Assembly (NCBI GenBank): GCA_947458335.1
Contig: CANGYW010000005.1
Span: 1 to 36,140 of the forward strand
DNA length: 36,140 nt
Reading direction: 5' to 3'
Source of the DNA: Chitinophagaceae bacterium
Lineage (GTDB): Bacteria; Bacteroidota; Bacteroidia; Chitinophagales; Chitinophagaceae
Below the pieces are notes generated by a model, which saw only the letters and a program-made list of their open reading frames with translations, was not told where the DNA came from and made no database searches. Positions 1 to 8,869 of this stretch are shown piece after piece. The position numbers and the translations under genes were made by a program. Numbering within the stretch: position 1 is the stretch's first letter; every line of letters begins with the position of its first letter.

Positions 1-459
1 GGCAAAACGCAACTTATTAATCATTTCGAGGTGGTAGGTACCGATAAAAAAAAATGGTACCTAGTTGACTTGCCCGGCTATGGCTATGCAGCCACCGTAT
101 CGCAAAAAGCTCGTAACAATTGGGGCAATATGATCGAATCATATATCCGTAAACGTGAGAACCTGGTTTCTTTATTCGTGCTCATCGACAGCCGCCATAC
201 ACCTCAGGCAATCGACCTTGAATTTATTAGACAACTTGGACAGTGGCAGGTGCCGTTTTCTATCATCTTTACCAAGACCGATAAGAATAAGCCCGGCGCC
301 ACTGTTCGTAATGTAGAGACGTTTAAAAAGGCGCTCTTGGAGGAGTGGCAATCGTTGCCACCTTTATTTTTGACCTCTGCTGAAAAAAGGGAGGGAAGAG
401 AAGAATTGTTATTTCATATCTGTTCGCTACACGATACGTTCACTGCTCCAAAACGCTAG
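1..459 (+). CDS. engB: Ribosome biogenesis GTP-binding protein EngB/YsxC (5' end outside window)
   Basis: GTPase of the TrmE-Era-EngA-EngB group that assists large ribosomal subunit assembly. The frame is open from base 1 and starts with GKTQLINHF, the end of the P-loop, so the N-terminus lies outside the window; the GTG at 31 in the ORF track is not the real start. The G3 motif appears as DLPGYGYA, a diagnostic EngB sequence, and G4 as TKTD. The C-terminus SAEKREGREEL resembles the G5 SA(K) region. The visible part is 152 residues of a protein usually near 200. A run of nine A residues encodes three lysines at bases 46-54. It converges on the YkuK-family gene with a 48-base gap. Identification is firm from G3 plus G4. 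Confidence 0.93.
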   Translation, partial: GKTQLINHFEVVGTDKKKWYLVDLPGYGYAATVSQKARNNWGNMIESYIRKRENLVSLFVLIDSRHTPQAIDLEFIRQLGQWQVPFSIIFTKTDKNKPGATVRNVETFKKALLEEWQSLPPLFLTSAEKREGREELLFHICSLHDTFTAPKR

Positions 460-507
460 AGGATGCTCTCAGTAGCGGAAACAATCTGTGTGGCTAACCA
501 ATGTTAC

Positions 508-981
508 TCAGTTAACAGCCTTGTTGGCACAGCTGCTGCTGGCAAAGGCTTCAGGTTTGGCTTTAAAGGCAAACCCCATACCAAGAATATATCCCATGGC
601 TTCTCGTAGTGCATCGTTGCTTTTGAATTGTGGGTTGGTATTGATATCAGCATGCACTTCCATATCCACTTCGTATTGGGTAAACAAGGGGCATAGTTGG
701 TAAGCAATATCGATGCTCTTGGCCACTTCGGTTAGCATTCTCTCTTTGATCGTAAAGGGCTGTTGCGTCTTTTCATTGTGCAAGAACATAAAGCCTCCTT
801 GACCTTCGCGTAAAAAAACAATAACAGTAGCAAACTCGGTCTCCTTTCCCTTAACCTGCGAGTCGGTCCCAATGCAAACTTTTAAGCGATGTCCTTTCTC
901 CGTTTCGCGGCAGATGGCTTTTTCTACGGCTTCGAAAAGGGGGAACTCCAGCGGATCTCCATTGAACTTTCTCCATTGCAT
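508..981 (-). CDS. YkuK-family (DUF458) RNase H-like protein
   Basis: Small soluble protein of about 157 residues resembling the B. subtilis YkuK/DUF458 family, predicted to have an RNase H-like fold; no substrate is established that I know of. The family signature is the CIGTDSQ stretch followed by a hydrophobic strand (FATVIVFL), then an acidic EVDMEVHADIN stretch. The ORF track begins at a TTG at 999, but the in-frame ATG at 981 (MQWRKFNG) matches the usual family N-terminus and is preferred. It is the last gene of a minus-strand run after the CoA-binding protein, but an 80-base gap with an inverted repeat (1033-1051) separates them, so it may have its own promoter. Family call is good; function is unknown. 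Confidence 0.8.
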   Translation of the reverse strand: MQWRKFNGDPLEFPLFEAVEKAICRETEKGHRLKVCIGTDSQVKGKETEFATVIVFLREGQGGFMFLHNEKTQQPFTIKERMLTEVAKSIDIAYQLCPLFTQYEVDMEVHADINTNPQFKSNDALREAMGYILGMGFAFKAKPEAFASSSCANKAVN

Positions 982-1032
982 AAACGAGTGTTTATACAAT
1001 TTACTATATAGCTACTTGCTTTACGGGTTCGC

Positions 1033-1051
1033 TGTGCACAAAATATGCACA
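1033..1051. repeat. 19-bp inverted repeat upstream of the YkuK-family gene
   Basis: The sequence TGTGCA-CAAAATA-TGCACA has perfect 6-bp arms around a 7-bp centre. Read on the minus strand the centre is TATTTTG, one T short of the Bacteroidota -7 element, so the arms would flank a promoter element of the downstream gene exactly. No good -33 element is seen. It could be an operator for a dimeric regulator, or chance. Confidence 0.4.
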
Positions 1052-1061
1052 CAACATTAAT

Positions 1062-1439
1062 TTAATAGAGGGAATATTGCCCTGTTTGCAACAAGACCAG
1101 GGTGCAGGCCTCTTGCGTTACAATACCGGCCAGCCGGGCTTTTTCTTCAAAAACCGGATTTTCGGTGCCTGGATTAAAAATAATTCGTCGAGGCCGCAGC
1201 GCAAGGATGTCTTCGTAGTAGGCTTGCTGAAGGGTAGGATTCAGATAAAGAGTGACTGTATCGATCGTCCAATCCGAAGAAATAGAAGTGACAATGGGTA
1301 CATCTTGTATTTGCCCGCTTTTTCTTCCTACGGCATAAACGGGGTGATGCTGATTAGTTAAGAATTCAACGGCTCGATAGCTGTACCGCTCCGCATTTTC
1401 GGAGGCGCCCAACACAAGCGTTACTACTTTCTTTGACAT
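1062..1439 (-). CDS. CoA-binding-domain protein (YccU-like)
   Basis: 125-residue single-domain protein of the CoA_binding_2 (YccU-like) type: a Rossmann fold that binds CoA, related to the nucleotide-binding domain of succinyl-CoA synthetase alpha. The N-terminus reads VLGASENAERYS, the expected glycine-containing loop, followed by a strand-turn pattern (HPVYAVGRKSG) and the late IIFNPGTEN motif. Length fits the family. Its physiological role is not known. The ATG at 1439 is preceded at 4 nt by a perfect -7 box TAGCTTTG, supporting both the start and independent transcription, although it lies 76 bases downstream of the PDH E2 gene in the same direction. Confidence 0.85.
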   Translation of the reverse strand: MSKKVVTLVLGASENAERYSYRAVEFLTNQHHPVYAVGRKSGQIQDVPIVTSISSDWTIDTVTLYLNPTLQQAYYEDILALRPRRIIFNPGTENPVFEEKARLAGIVTQEACTLVLLQTGQYSLY

Positions 1440-1443
1440 ATTG

Positions 1444-1476
1444 CAAAGCTACGCGATTCGAAAGCTGTTTCTAAAA
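1444..1476 (-). promoter_or_regulatory. Predicted promoter of the CoA-binding protein gene
   Basis: On the minus strand a perfect TAnnTTTG element (TAGCTTTG, 1451 down to 1444) is preceded at 21 bp by TTTT as a -33 element. The box ends 4 nt before the ATG at 1439, so transcription would begin at or next to the start codon. The motif is seen directly; activity is inferred. Confidence 0.6.
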
Positions 1477-1515
1477 GGCTCAAGCTACCTGTAAGCTAAA
1501 CCAATAGAGATTCTC

Positions 1516-3201
1516 TTAGAGGAATAACCGAACCGGATTTTCGAGGAATCGTTTTACCGTTTGCAAGAAGGCAGCACCAGTGGCTCCATCCACACTGCGA
1601 TGGTCGCAGCTAAGCGTCAGTTTCATGACCTGGGTGGCAGCGAATCCCTCTCCTTTCCGAACGATCTTTTCGCTAATGCGGCCTACGGCCATAATGCAGC
1701 TATCAGGCGGATTGATAATAGCCGTGAACTCATCGATATCCATCATCCCCAAATTAGAAATGGTAAACGTGTTGCCGGTAAATTCGTTGGGTTGTAATTT
1801 TTTGCTCTTAGCTTTTGCAGCAAGTTCTTTGGTTTCGGCCGCAATTTGAGGAAGTGTTTTTTGATCGGCAAAGCGAATAACAGGAACTATGAGACCATCT
1901 TCTATGGCAACTGCTACACCTACATGTACATGCTGATAGCGTCTTATCTTGTCGCCCATCCACGAAGCATTGACAGCGGGATGTTCCCGTAGGGCCAGCG
2001 AGACCGCTTTAACAATCATATCGTTAAAGCTTACTTTAACAGGGCTGAATTCATTTAGCTGGGTTCTGGCAGAGATGGCGTTGTCCATATTCACTTCCAT
2101 CTTTAGATAGAAGTGAGGAGCACTAAATTTACTTTCTGCCAATCGCTTGGCGATAATACCGCGCATTTGCGAGTTAGGAATATCGGTATACCCTTCGGTG
2201 GCTTGTCCGGTAAATGGCTGTAGCGAAGCCGTTGTTAGGGTTGCCGCGGGGGCAGCAGTGGCGGCCGGTTCAAATCGATCAATATCCGATTTGATGATGC
2301 GTCCGCCGTCTCCACTTCCTTTGAGCAATCGAAGGTCTACTCCTTTTTCTTTCGCTATCTTCTTAGCCAGTGGCGATGCAATGATGCGTCCGTTAGAAAC
2401 ACTGGACAAGGTCTCGGCCATGGGCTGAGCAGCTAAAGCAGCAGGAGTTGAAGTGTCTACAGTAGAAACAGTGGCAGCCGAAGCCGTGGCGGTAACAGTG
2501 GGGCTAGAGGTAGCCGTTGTGGCCATCGCTTGTGCAGCAACAATAGCATCTATATCTACTTTCCCTTTTTCTCCAATGATGCAAAGAAGACCATTGACAG
2601 GAATTTTTTCGCCTTGCTTGGCGCCAATATAGAGCAGGGTTCCATTTTTGTAACTCTCGAGCTCCATGGTGGCTTTATCGGTTTCGATATCTGCCAGCAC
2701 ATCCCCCTTTTTAACGGTATCTCCAACCTGTTTATTCCAGCTGGCAATAACGCCCGCTTCCATGGTATCGCTTAATCGCGGCATTAGTACCACTTCTTCG
2801 ATCTTGGAAAGGTCCAGTGATTGTGTAGTCGCACCGACAGTTGTGGCAGCGGCGGCTGGGGTGGCAGGAGTTGCAGTAGGTTTCAACGAGGAATCAGACG
2901 AAGATTCAATAGCTGCGGCTGGAGCAGGCTTTGAAGCAGAAAGTAGCGAGCTGATATCTTCGCCACTTTTTCCAATGATGGCCAGCAGGTCGTTGACTTG
3001 CAGTTTGGATCCTTTGTCTGCACCAATATGTAATAAGACACCGTCTTTGTAACTCTCAAGTTCCATTGTGGCCTTGTCGGTCTCCACCTCTGCCAGTAGG
3101 TCTCCTTTTTTTACCGTGTCGCCCACCTTTTTGTGCCAGGCGGCGATCACCCCTTCCGTCATGGTATCACTCAACCGGGGCATTAAGATCACTTCTGCCA
3201 T
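1516..3201 (-). CDS. pdhC: Pyruvate dehydrogenase complex E2, dihydrolipoamide acetyltransferase
   Basis: Core subunit that transfers acetyl groups from lipoamide to CoA. 561 residues, in order: lipoyl domain 1 (about 1-80, lipoyl-Lys43 in DKATMELES), an Ala/Pro/Ser/Thr-rich linker, lipoyl domain 2 (about 136-213, Lys176 in the same motif), a second flexible linker, a peripheral subunit-binding domain (about 271-310, starting GRIIASPLAKKIA), and the catalytic domain ending with DHRSVDG (His534, Asp538). The two lipoyl domains are recognisably similar in DNA too, an internal tandem duplication. E1 and E3 genes are not in the window. It lies 53 bases after dnaX on the same strand. A 2-oxoglutarate dehydrogenase E2 is less likely because two lipoyl domains and the PDH-like catalytic sequence favour PDH. 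Confidence 0.9.
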   Translation of the reverse strand: MAEVILMPRLSDTMTEGVIAAWHKKVGDTVKKGDLLAEVETDKATMELESYKDGVLLHIGADKGSKLQVNDLLAIIGKSGEDISSLLSASKPAPAAAIESSSDSSLKPTATPATPAAAATTVGATTQSLDLSKIEEVVLMPRLSDTMEAGVIASWNKQVGDTVKKGDVLADIETDKATMELESYKNGTLLYIGAKQGEKIPVNGLLCIIGEKGKVDIDAIVAAQAMATTATSSPTVTATASAATVSTVDTSTPAALAAQPMAETLSSVSNGRIIASPLAKKIAKEKGVDLRLLKGSGDGGRIIKSDIDRFEPAATAAPAATLTTASLQPFTGQATEGYTDIPNSQMRGIIAKRLAESKFSAPHFYLKMEVNMDNAISARTQLNEFSPVKVSFNDMIVKAVSLALREHPAVNASWMGDKIRRYQHVHVGVAVAIEDGLIVPVIRFADQKTLPQIAAETKELAAKAKSKKLQPNEFTGNTFTISNLGMMDIDEFTAIINPPDSCIMAVGRISEKIVRKGEGFAATQVMKLTLSCDHRSVDGATGAAFLQTVKRFLENPVRLFL

Positions 3202-3254
3202 TCGCCGTTCAATTTTAAGGCTCGAAATTAAGGAAAATGCGGTATTGGCGGCTA

Positions 3255-5066
3255 TCAGTAATCCAGCTCAAGCCGAAGCCGGTCCTTTAGTTCCTGTACC
3301 AGCGGATATTGTTTGACTATTTCCTGAAATTGTTCTTTACTGCTCAGCATTCCTTCGGACGGGGATTGTTGGCCTGCTGGCTCTTCTACCAGCACGGTAA
3401 ATTTGAGGCCACTGACCTGCAGATGTTGCTGCAAAAACTGAAAAAGGGAGTTGCGTTCTTGTTCAATGAACTTTTGCTCAATGTTATTGGCGGTAATCAC
3501 CTCAAAGCTATTGCCATCACTAATGCGTAACTGCGCTGCTTCGAAGGGTTGAGCCGCAGGGTTGCGTTGCTGACGAAGTTGTTCCGTATACTGCGACCAT
3601 ACGGTGGTTAGCGTGGCAGCGTCAAGGGTATTATCTGTGGGTTTGTTGGTGTTGCCAGTACGCTTGAATTGCTGCCTGATTTGCTCGAGGGCACTTAGCC
3701 GGGGTGTTTCGATGGTCAGCCGCGCTGCAGGCTCTTCGCTAATGGGTACTGTAATTTGCGAGGTATCGGGAACCGTAGCAGCAGAGGCCGAACTTTCTAA
3801 TTTAGCAGGAGCTTTAGGGGGTTGGGGTATAGCCGAGGTAGAGCGAGGAGTCGACGCTTGGGGGTGGGTTGTAATACCGGTATACAATCGTATAGGCGTA
3901 GTTCTGAACCCCAGCGGCGCGTCAGCTATTTTTTTTTTGACCAGCCCCGATCCGTCGGTAGCCACCGAGAGGGCTTGTTGCAGATAGGCTAGTTTGATGA
4001 GTGCCATTTCTACATGTAATCGCTTGTTGCGGGCCGCTCGGTAATTGATCTCGGCTTCACTGATAATATTGAGGGCACTCACCAGGTAAGCGGCACCAGT
4101 GGTAGAGGCCGTTTGTACATATTGCTCTTTAAAATGCTCGACCGTGTCGAGTAAAACTGCCGCTTGTTTGTCTTTGCACACTAAGAGGTTTCTAAAAAAT
4201 TCTGCCAGCCCATTGAGTACCAGATCACCCTCGAATCCTTTTCGATTAATCTCATCGTAAAGCAAGATCATCCCGCTCAGATCTTGTTGCTGCATCATGG
4301 CAAGTAGCCGAAAGTAATAGTCTGCATCCAATATATTCAAGTGCTCCAGCGTGGTGGCGTACAGTAAATTTCCATTGGAAAAACTCACGATCTTATCGAG
4401 CATGCTTAGTGCATCTCGCAGACAGCCCTCGCTTTTTTGAGCAATCAACTGTAGCGCAGGTCTTTCGGCATTTACTTTTTCTTCTTTACAGATCTTTTGC
4501 AGGTGGGCCACCGTATCGTCGGTGGTGATGCGCTTAAAATCAAAGAGCTGGCAACGGCTCAGGATAGTGGGTAAAATCTTGTGCTTTTCGGTCGTAGCCA
4601 AAATAAAGATGGCATACGAAGGAGGTTCTTCGAGGGTTTTTAAAAAGGCATTGAAGGCCTGTTGAGAAAGCATGTGTACCTCATCGATTACATACACTTT
4701 ATAACGACCGGCTTGTGGGGCAAATCGTACTTGCTCGGTAAGTTGCCGAATGTCATCTACCGAGTTATTCGAGGCTGCATCGAGTTCAAAATAATTAAGA
4801 GAGGTTCCTTCGTTGAAAGAAGTACAGCTACTGCAGGTGTTACAAGCTTCGCCTTGGGCGGTGAGTTTTTCGCAGTTAATCGTTTTGGCGAGAATTCGTG
4901 CACAGGTAGTCTTTCCGACACCACGGGGTCCGCAAAATAAAAATGCATGCGCCAGCTGCTGATTTCGTATTGCATTTTTGAGCGTAGTGGTAATATGGTC
5001 TTGACCCAGTACGCTGTCGAACTGTTGTGGTCTGTACTTACGGGCCGAAACAATAAACCTCTCCAT
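3255..5066 (-). CDS. dnaX: DNA polymerase III subunit tau/gamma
   Basis: Clamp-loader ATPase subunit, 603 residues. Walker A GPRGVGKT at 46-53, a four-cysteine zinc site (C65, C75, C78, C81), Walker B VIDEVHML with D128-E129, and the SRC arginine-finger motif at 170-172. Domains I-III run to about 375; after that comes a low-complexity Pro/Ala/Thr/Ser linker and a tau-type C-terminal part (about 470-603). Exactly at the domain III boundary the codons for K377-K379 and the first base of I380 form a run of ten A residues; slippage in either direction gives a stop at once (see separate entry), so both tau (603 aa) and gamma (about 380 aa) may be made. The GNAT-like gene lies upstream, with a 66-base gap and a degenerate -7 box just before the ATG. 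Confidence 0.95.
   Translation of the reverse strand: MERFIVSARKYRPQQFDSVLGQDHITTTLKNAIRNQQLAHAFLFCGPRGVGKTTCARILAKTINCEKLTAQGEACNTCSSCTSFNEGTSLNYFELDAASNNSVDDIRQLTEQVRFAPQAGRYKVYVIDEVHMLSQQAFNAFLKTLEEPPSYAIFILATTEKHKILPTILSRCQLFDFKRITTDDTVAHLQKICKEEKVNAERPALQLIAQKSEGCLRDALSMLDKIVSFSNGNLLYATTLEHLNILDADYYFRLLAMMQQQDLSGMILLYDEINRKGFEGDLVLNGLAEFFRNLLVCKDKQAAVLLDTVEHFKEQYVQTASTTGAAYLVSALNIISEAEINYRAARNKRLHVEMALIKLAYLQQALSVATDGSGLVKKKIADAPLGFRTTPIRLYTGITTHPQASTPRSTSAIPQPPKAPAKLESSASAATVPDTSQITVPISEEPAARLTIETPRLSALEQIRQQFKRTGNTNKPTDNTLDAATLTTVWSQYTEQLRQQRNPAAQPFEAAQLRISDGNSFEVITANNIEQKFIEQERNSLFQFLQQHLQVSGLKFTVLVEEPAGQQSPSEGMLSSKEQFQEIVKQYPLVQELKDRLRLELDY
3929..3938 (-). promoter_or_regulatory. Candidate slippage site (A10) in dnaX for gamma production
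   Basis: The coding strand reads GTC followed by ten A residues, then TAGCTGA. In frame this encodes V-K-K-K-I-A-D. With nine A the reading becomes AAA AAA AAA TAG (379-residue product); with eleven it becomes AAA AAA AAA AAT AGC TGA (381 residues). Thermus thermophilus dnaX is known to make gamma by transcriptional slippage at a run of nine A; E. coli uses a ribosomal frameshift at A AAA AAG. I see no clear Shine-Dalgarno-like stimulator or strong hairpin here, which favours transcriptional slippage. Confidence 0.6.
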
Positions 5067-5132
5067 GACCGCAAGATAACAAACGGCACAACAAGTGCAG
5101 AATAACAGGGCAGGTTGTGAATAAGTAAACGG

Positions 5133-6296
5133 CTACAGAGTGGGATGTCTTTCTATTGTCCTCGAAGGGTCGAATGCATACCGCCAGGTAATCAGCTTGC
5201 GGGTAGGGTAGGTATCTCCCAATCCCTGCGCCACGTTAAGCATTTTGGGATTAAAGTCGCCGATCCATTGAAGCTCGTAGTAGGTGTAGCGTTGCAGGGC
5301 TTGGATCACAAATTTCGCTTCGTTGATCAGGTAGGCGTCTACTCCTTTGCCCTGAAATTCTGGAATTACTCCAAAAATGATGCCGGTAAAGCGTTTGTTG
5401 GGGCGGGTATGTTTGATGTATAAGAATTTCAGCTTGTGCCACCAGCTGAATTTTCCATTCAGGTACTTGAACCACTGGTTGAGGTCGGGAATATTTATAA
5501 AAAAGCCGATAGGGTCCTCGTTGTAGTAAACGAACCAAACGATTTTTTCGTCCATAACCGGCTTCATTCGTTTAAAGAGTGCAATGGCAACTTCTTCTCG
5601 CATCTCTTTAAGCCCGCCATGACCGGCCCAGGCTTTGTTATAGATGGTGGTAAAATCGTGAGCGAATTTTTCGAGTTGATGTTTGTTGATGTAAATGGCC
5701 TTAAAAGCTGGATCTTGTTTGATGATCGCATGCCGGTCTAATAGCTTTTGACTGATTTCCTTAGTGGGGTCGAGCCCAAAGCAGATCTGGTCAAAGAAAG
5801 GCTTGAATCCGTATCCCTCAAAAAGCTGTCGGTAATAGGGTTTGTTGTAATTCATGCAGTAGAGTGGAGGCTGAAAACCCTCTACAATCAAGCCCCACCA
5901 GCGATCTCTTTCTCCGAAGTTGATGGGCCCATCCATCCCCTCCATGCCGCGGGCTACTAACCAGTCTTTGGCTGTATCGAAAAGAAGATTAGCAGCGCTC
6001 TGGTCATTGACGCAATCAAAAAACCCTATACCACCCACGGGGTATTGATCTCCCTTGGTGCGGTAGCGGCTGTTGACAAAGGCGGCGATACGGCCTATTT
6101 TTTCGCCATTTTCATCCATCAATATCCAGCGAATGGCTTCTCCGAACCGAAAGGCTTTGTTTTTTGCAGGGTCAAACACCTCTTCTACGTCTTTGTCGAG
6201 GGGGCGAATGTAATTGGGGTCATCGGCGTATAGCCTCACATTGACCTCCAAAAAAGCAGCGCGCAGCCGGGGGGTATTTACTTCTAGTACCTGCAC
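5133..6296 (-). CDS. GNAT-like protein of the YghO type, function unknown
   Basis: 387-residue soluble protein resembling the YghO-like family with a GNAT acyltransferase fold. The N-terminal region (ADDPNYIRPLDKDVEEVFDP) and the centre (GPINFGERDRWWGLIVEGF) are recognisable for that family; the C-terminal part has VIPEFQGKGVDAYL, resembling the acyl-CoA pyrophosphate-binding motif of GNAT enzymes. The substrate is unknown. The start is a GTG at 6296, supported by a perfect -7 box (TACCTTTG) 5 nt upstream. It is the first gene of the minus-strand run leading to dnaX and is divergent from atpD. No signal peptide or membrane segment is seen. Confidence 0.72.
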   Translation of the reverse strand: MQVLEVNTPRLRAAFLEVNVRLYADDPNYIRPLDKDVEEVFDPAKNKAFRFGEAIRWILMDENGEKIGRIAAFVNSRYRTKGDQYPVGGIGFFDCVNDQSAANLLFDTAKDWLVARGMEGMDGPINFGERDRWWGLIVEGFQPPLYCMNYNKPYYRQLFEGYGFKPFFDQICFGLDPTKEISQKLLDRHAIIKQDPAFKAIYINKHQLEKFAHDFTTIYNKAWAGHGGLKEMREEVAIALFKRMKPVMDEKIVWFVYYNEDPIGFFINIPDLNQWFKYLNGKFSWWHKLKFLYIKHTRPNKRFTGIIFGVIPEFQGKGVDAYLINEAKFVIQALQRYTYYELQWIGDFNPKMLNVAQGLGDTYPTRKLITWRYAFDPSRTIERHPTL

Positions 6297-6301
6297 AGCG
6301 A

Positions 6302-7944
<1,643 letters not shown>

Positions 7945-7962
7945 TGCGCAAAGCTCAAAACT

Positions 7963-8217
7963 ATGAAGATCGAGATACTCACTCCCGAAAAGAAACTGTT
8001 TAGTGGCGATGCCTATGGTGTTCAAATGCCAGGGCTTACCGGATCGTTCGAAGTGTTAGAGAAGCATGCTCCGCTGATCAGCGCACTTAAGGCGGGTGTT
8101 GTAAAGGTGGTGGGAAACAAGCAACAAGATCTCGCTAAGTTCTCTATTCAGGGCGGATTTGTAGAAGTTCTCAATAACCAGGTTACGGTATTGGTAGAAG
8201 GGGGCGTAGCTCTTTAA
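7963..8217 (+). CDS. atpC: F1 ATP synthase subunit epsilon (short form)
   Basis: 84-residue epsilon subunit, beginning MKIEILTPEKKLFSGDA, the typical N-terminal beta-sandwich that couples gamma and the c-ring. It lacks the C-terminal helical hairpin that inhibits ATP hydrolysis in the roughly 138-residue E. coli protein; the ORF ends right after the sandwich (VTVLVEGGVAL). Short epsilon subunits are common in Bacteroidota, so this is probably not a truncation. Co-transcribed with atpD. Its TAA overlaps the TAA of the convergent YqgE gene in the tetranucleotide TTAA. Confidence 0.93.
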   Translation: MKIEILTPEKKLFSGDAYGVQMPGLTGSFEVLEKHAPLISALKAGVVKVVGNKQQDLAKFSIQGGFVEVLNNQVTVLVEGGVAL

Positions 8218-8765
8218 TTGAGTTGCGGATCGATGGGAAAGTTGACCATCATGGCGTAGTCATCTCCCATGCTCTTGATGGTTTCGCTCCAAATCTCTTG
8301 CGGCTTTTTGTAAAATACTAGCGAAGTCTTTGCTTTGGTGATAAGCCAAGTATTTTGTTGCAATTCCTCATTAAGTTGACCTTGTTCCCAACCCGAATAG
8401 CCCAGAAAGAATCGCAGTCGACTTGGCTCTAGTGCATCCTCTTTTAGTAGATTAATGACGGTACTAAAATCACCGCCCCACCAAATTCCTTTTGTTATTT
8501 CGCGGCTTCCGGGAATCAACCGTGGGTATTGATGAATAAAGTGCAGTGAATCAGTCTGTACGGGACCTCCATTAAACAACGGCCATTTTTTGTTCTGAAG
8601 TTCTGGAACCAGTTCGCCTAGTTGTTGTTTGTGCCGTTTATTCAAAACAAATCCGACAGACCCGTCGCTGCCATGTTCACACAACAAGACCACCGTGCGT
8701 AAGAAGTTAGGATCTTTTAAAAACGGTTCGGCGACCAATAGGGTACCCGGAATTATGGATGGCAT
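8214..8765 (-). CDS. YqgE/AlgH family protein
   Basis: 183-residue member of the UPF0301 (YqgE/AlgH) family. The N-terminus GTLLVAEPFLKDPNFLRTVV followed by LLCEHGSDGSVGFVLNKR is the family signature, and FLGYSGWEQGQLNEEL matches the later conserved block. The biochemical role is unknown; in Pseudomonas a homologue was linked to alginate regulation. Length is typical (about 180-190). The ATG at 8765 follows a -7-like TATATTG by 4 nt. Its stop overlaps that of atpC by four bases. Confidence 0.92.
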   Translation of the reverse strand: MPSIIPGTLLVAEPFLKDPNFLRTVVLLCEHGSDGSVGFVLNKRHKQQLGELVPELQNKKWPLFNGGPVQTDSLHFIHQYPRLIPGSREITKGIWWGGDFSTVINLLKEDALEPSRLRFFLGYSGWEQGQLNEELQQNTWLITKAKTSLVFYKKPQEIWSETIKSMGDDYAMMVNFPIDPQLN

Positions 8766-8769
8766 ATTT

Positions 8770-8799
8770 CAATATACCGTTTTTTGCTGATATTGCCAA
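8770..8799 (-). promoter_or_regulatory. Predicted promoter of the yqgE gene
   Basis: On the minus strand TTGG (8799-8796) is followed after 19 bp by TATATTG (8776-8770), one T short of TAnnTTTG. The box lies 4 nt before the ATG, suggesting a leaderless mRNA. Confidence 0.4.
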
Positions 8800-8834
8800 C
8801 TAGTTAAAAAAATGTGAAGGCCTTTGTTGAAGTT

Positions 8835-8863
8835 CTTGAACTGAGACACAGGTAGTACTTTTA
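8835..8863 (+). promoter_or_regulatory. Possible promoter of the histidine kinase gene
   Basis: CTTG at 8835-8838 and TACTTTTA at 8856-8863 are spaced by 17 bp. The second element departs from TAnnTTTG only in the last base and ends 6 nt before the GTG start codon. Weak by itself, but it fits the pattern seen at other starts in the window. Confidence 0.35.
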
Positions 8864-8869
8864 TCGGCT

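Noticed and set aside
46-54. A9 run in engB as a second slippage site
   Set aside because: Shifted frames would only truncate the GTPase before its G4 motif, with no plausible product; it simply encodes KKK. It does show that A-runs occur in this genome, a caution for the dnaX claim.
2563-3201. Direct repeat about 400 bp apart as a mobile-element signature
   Set aside because: It is the coding repeat of the two lipoyl domains of the E2 protein.
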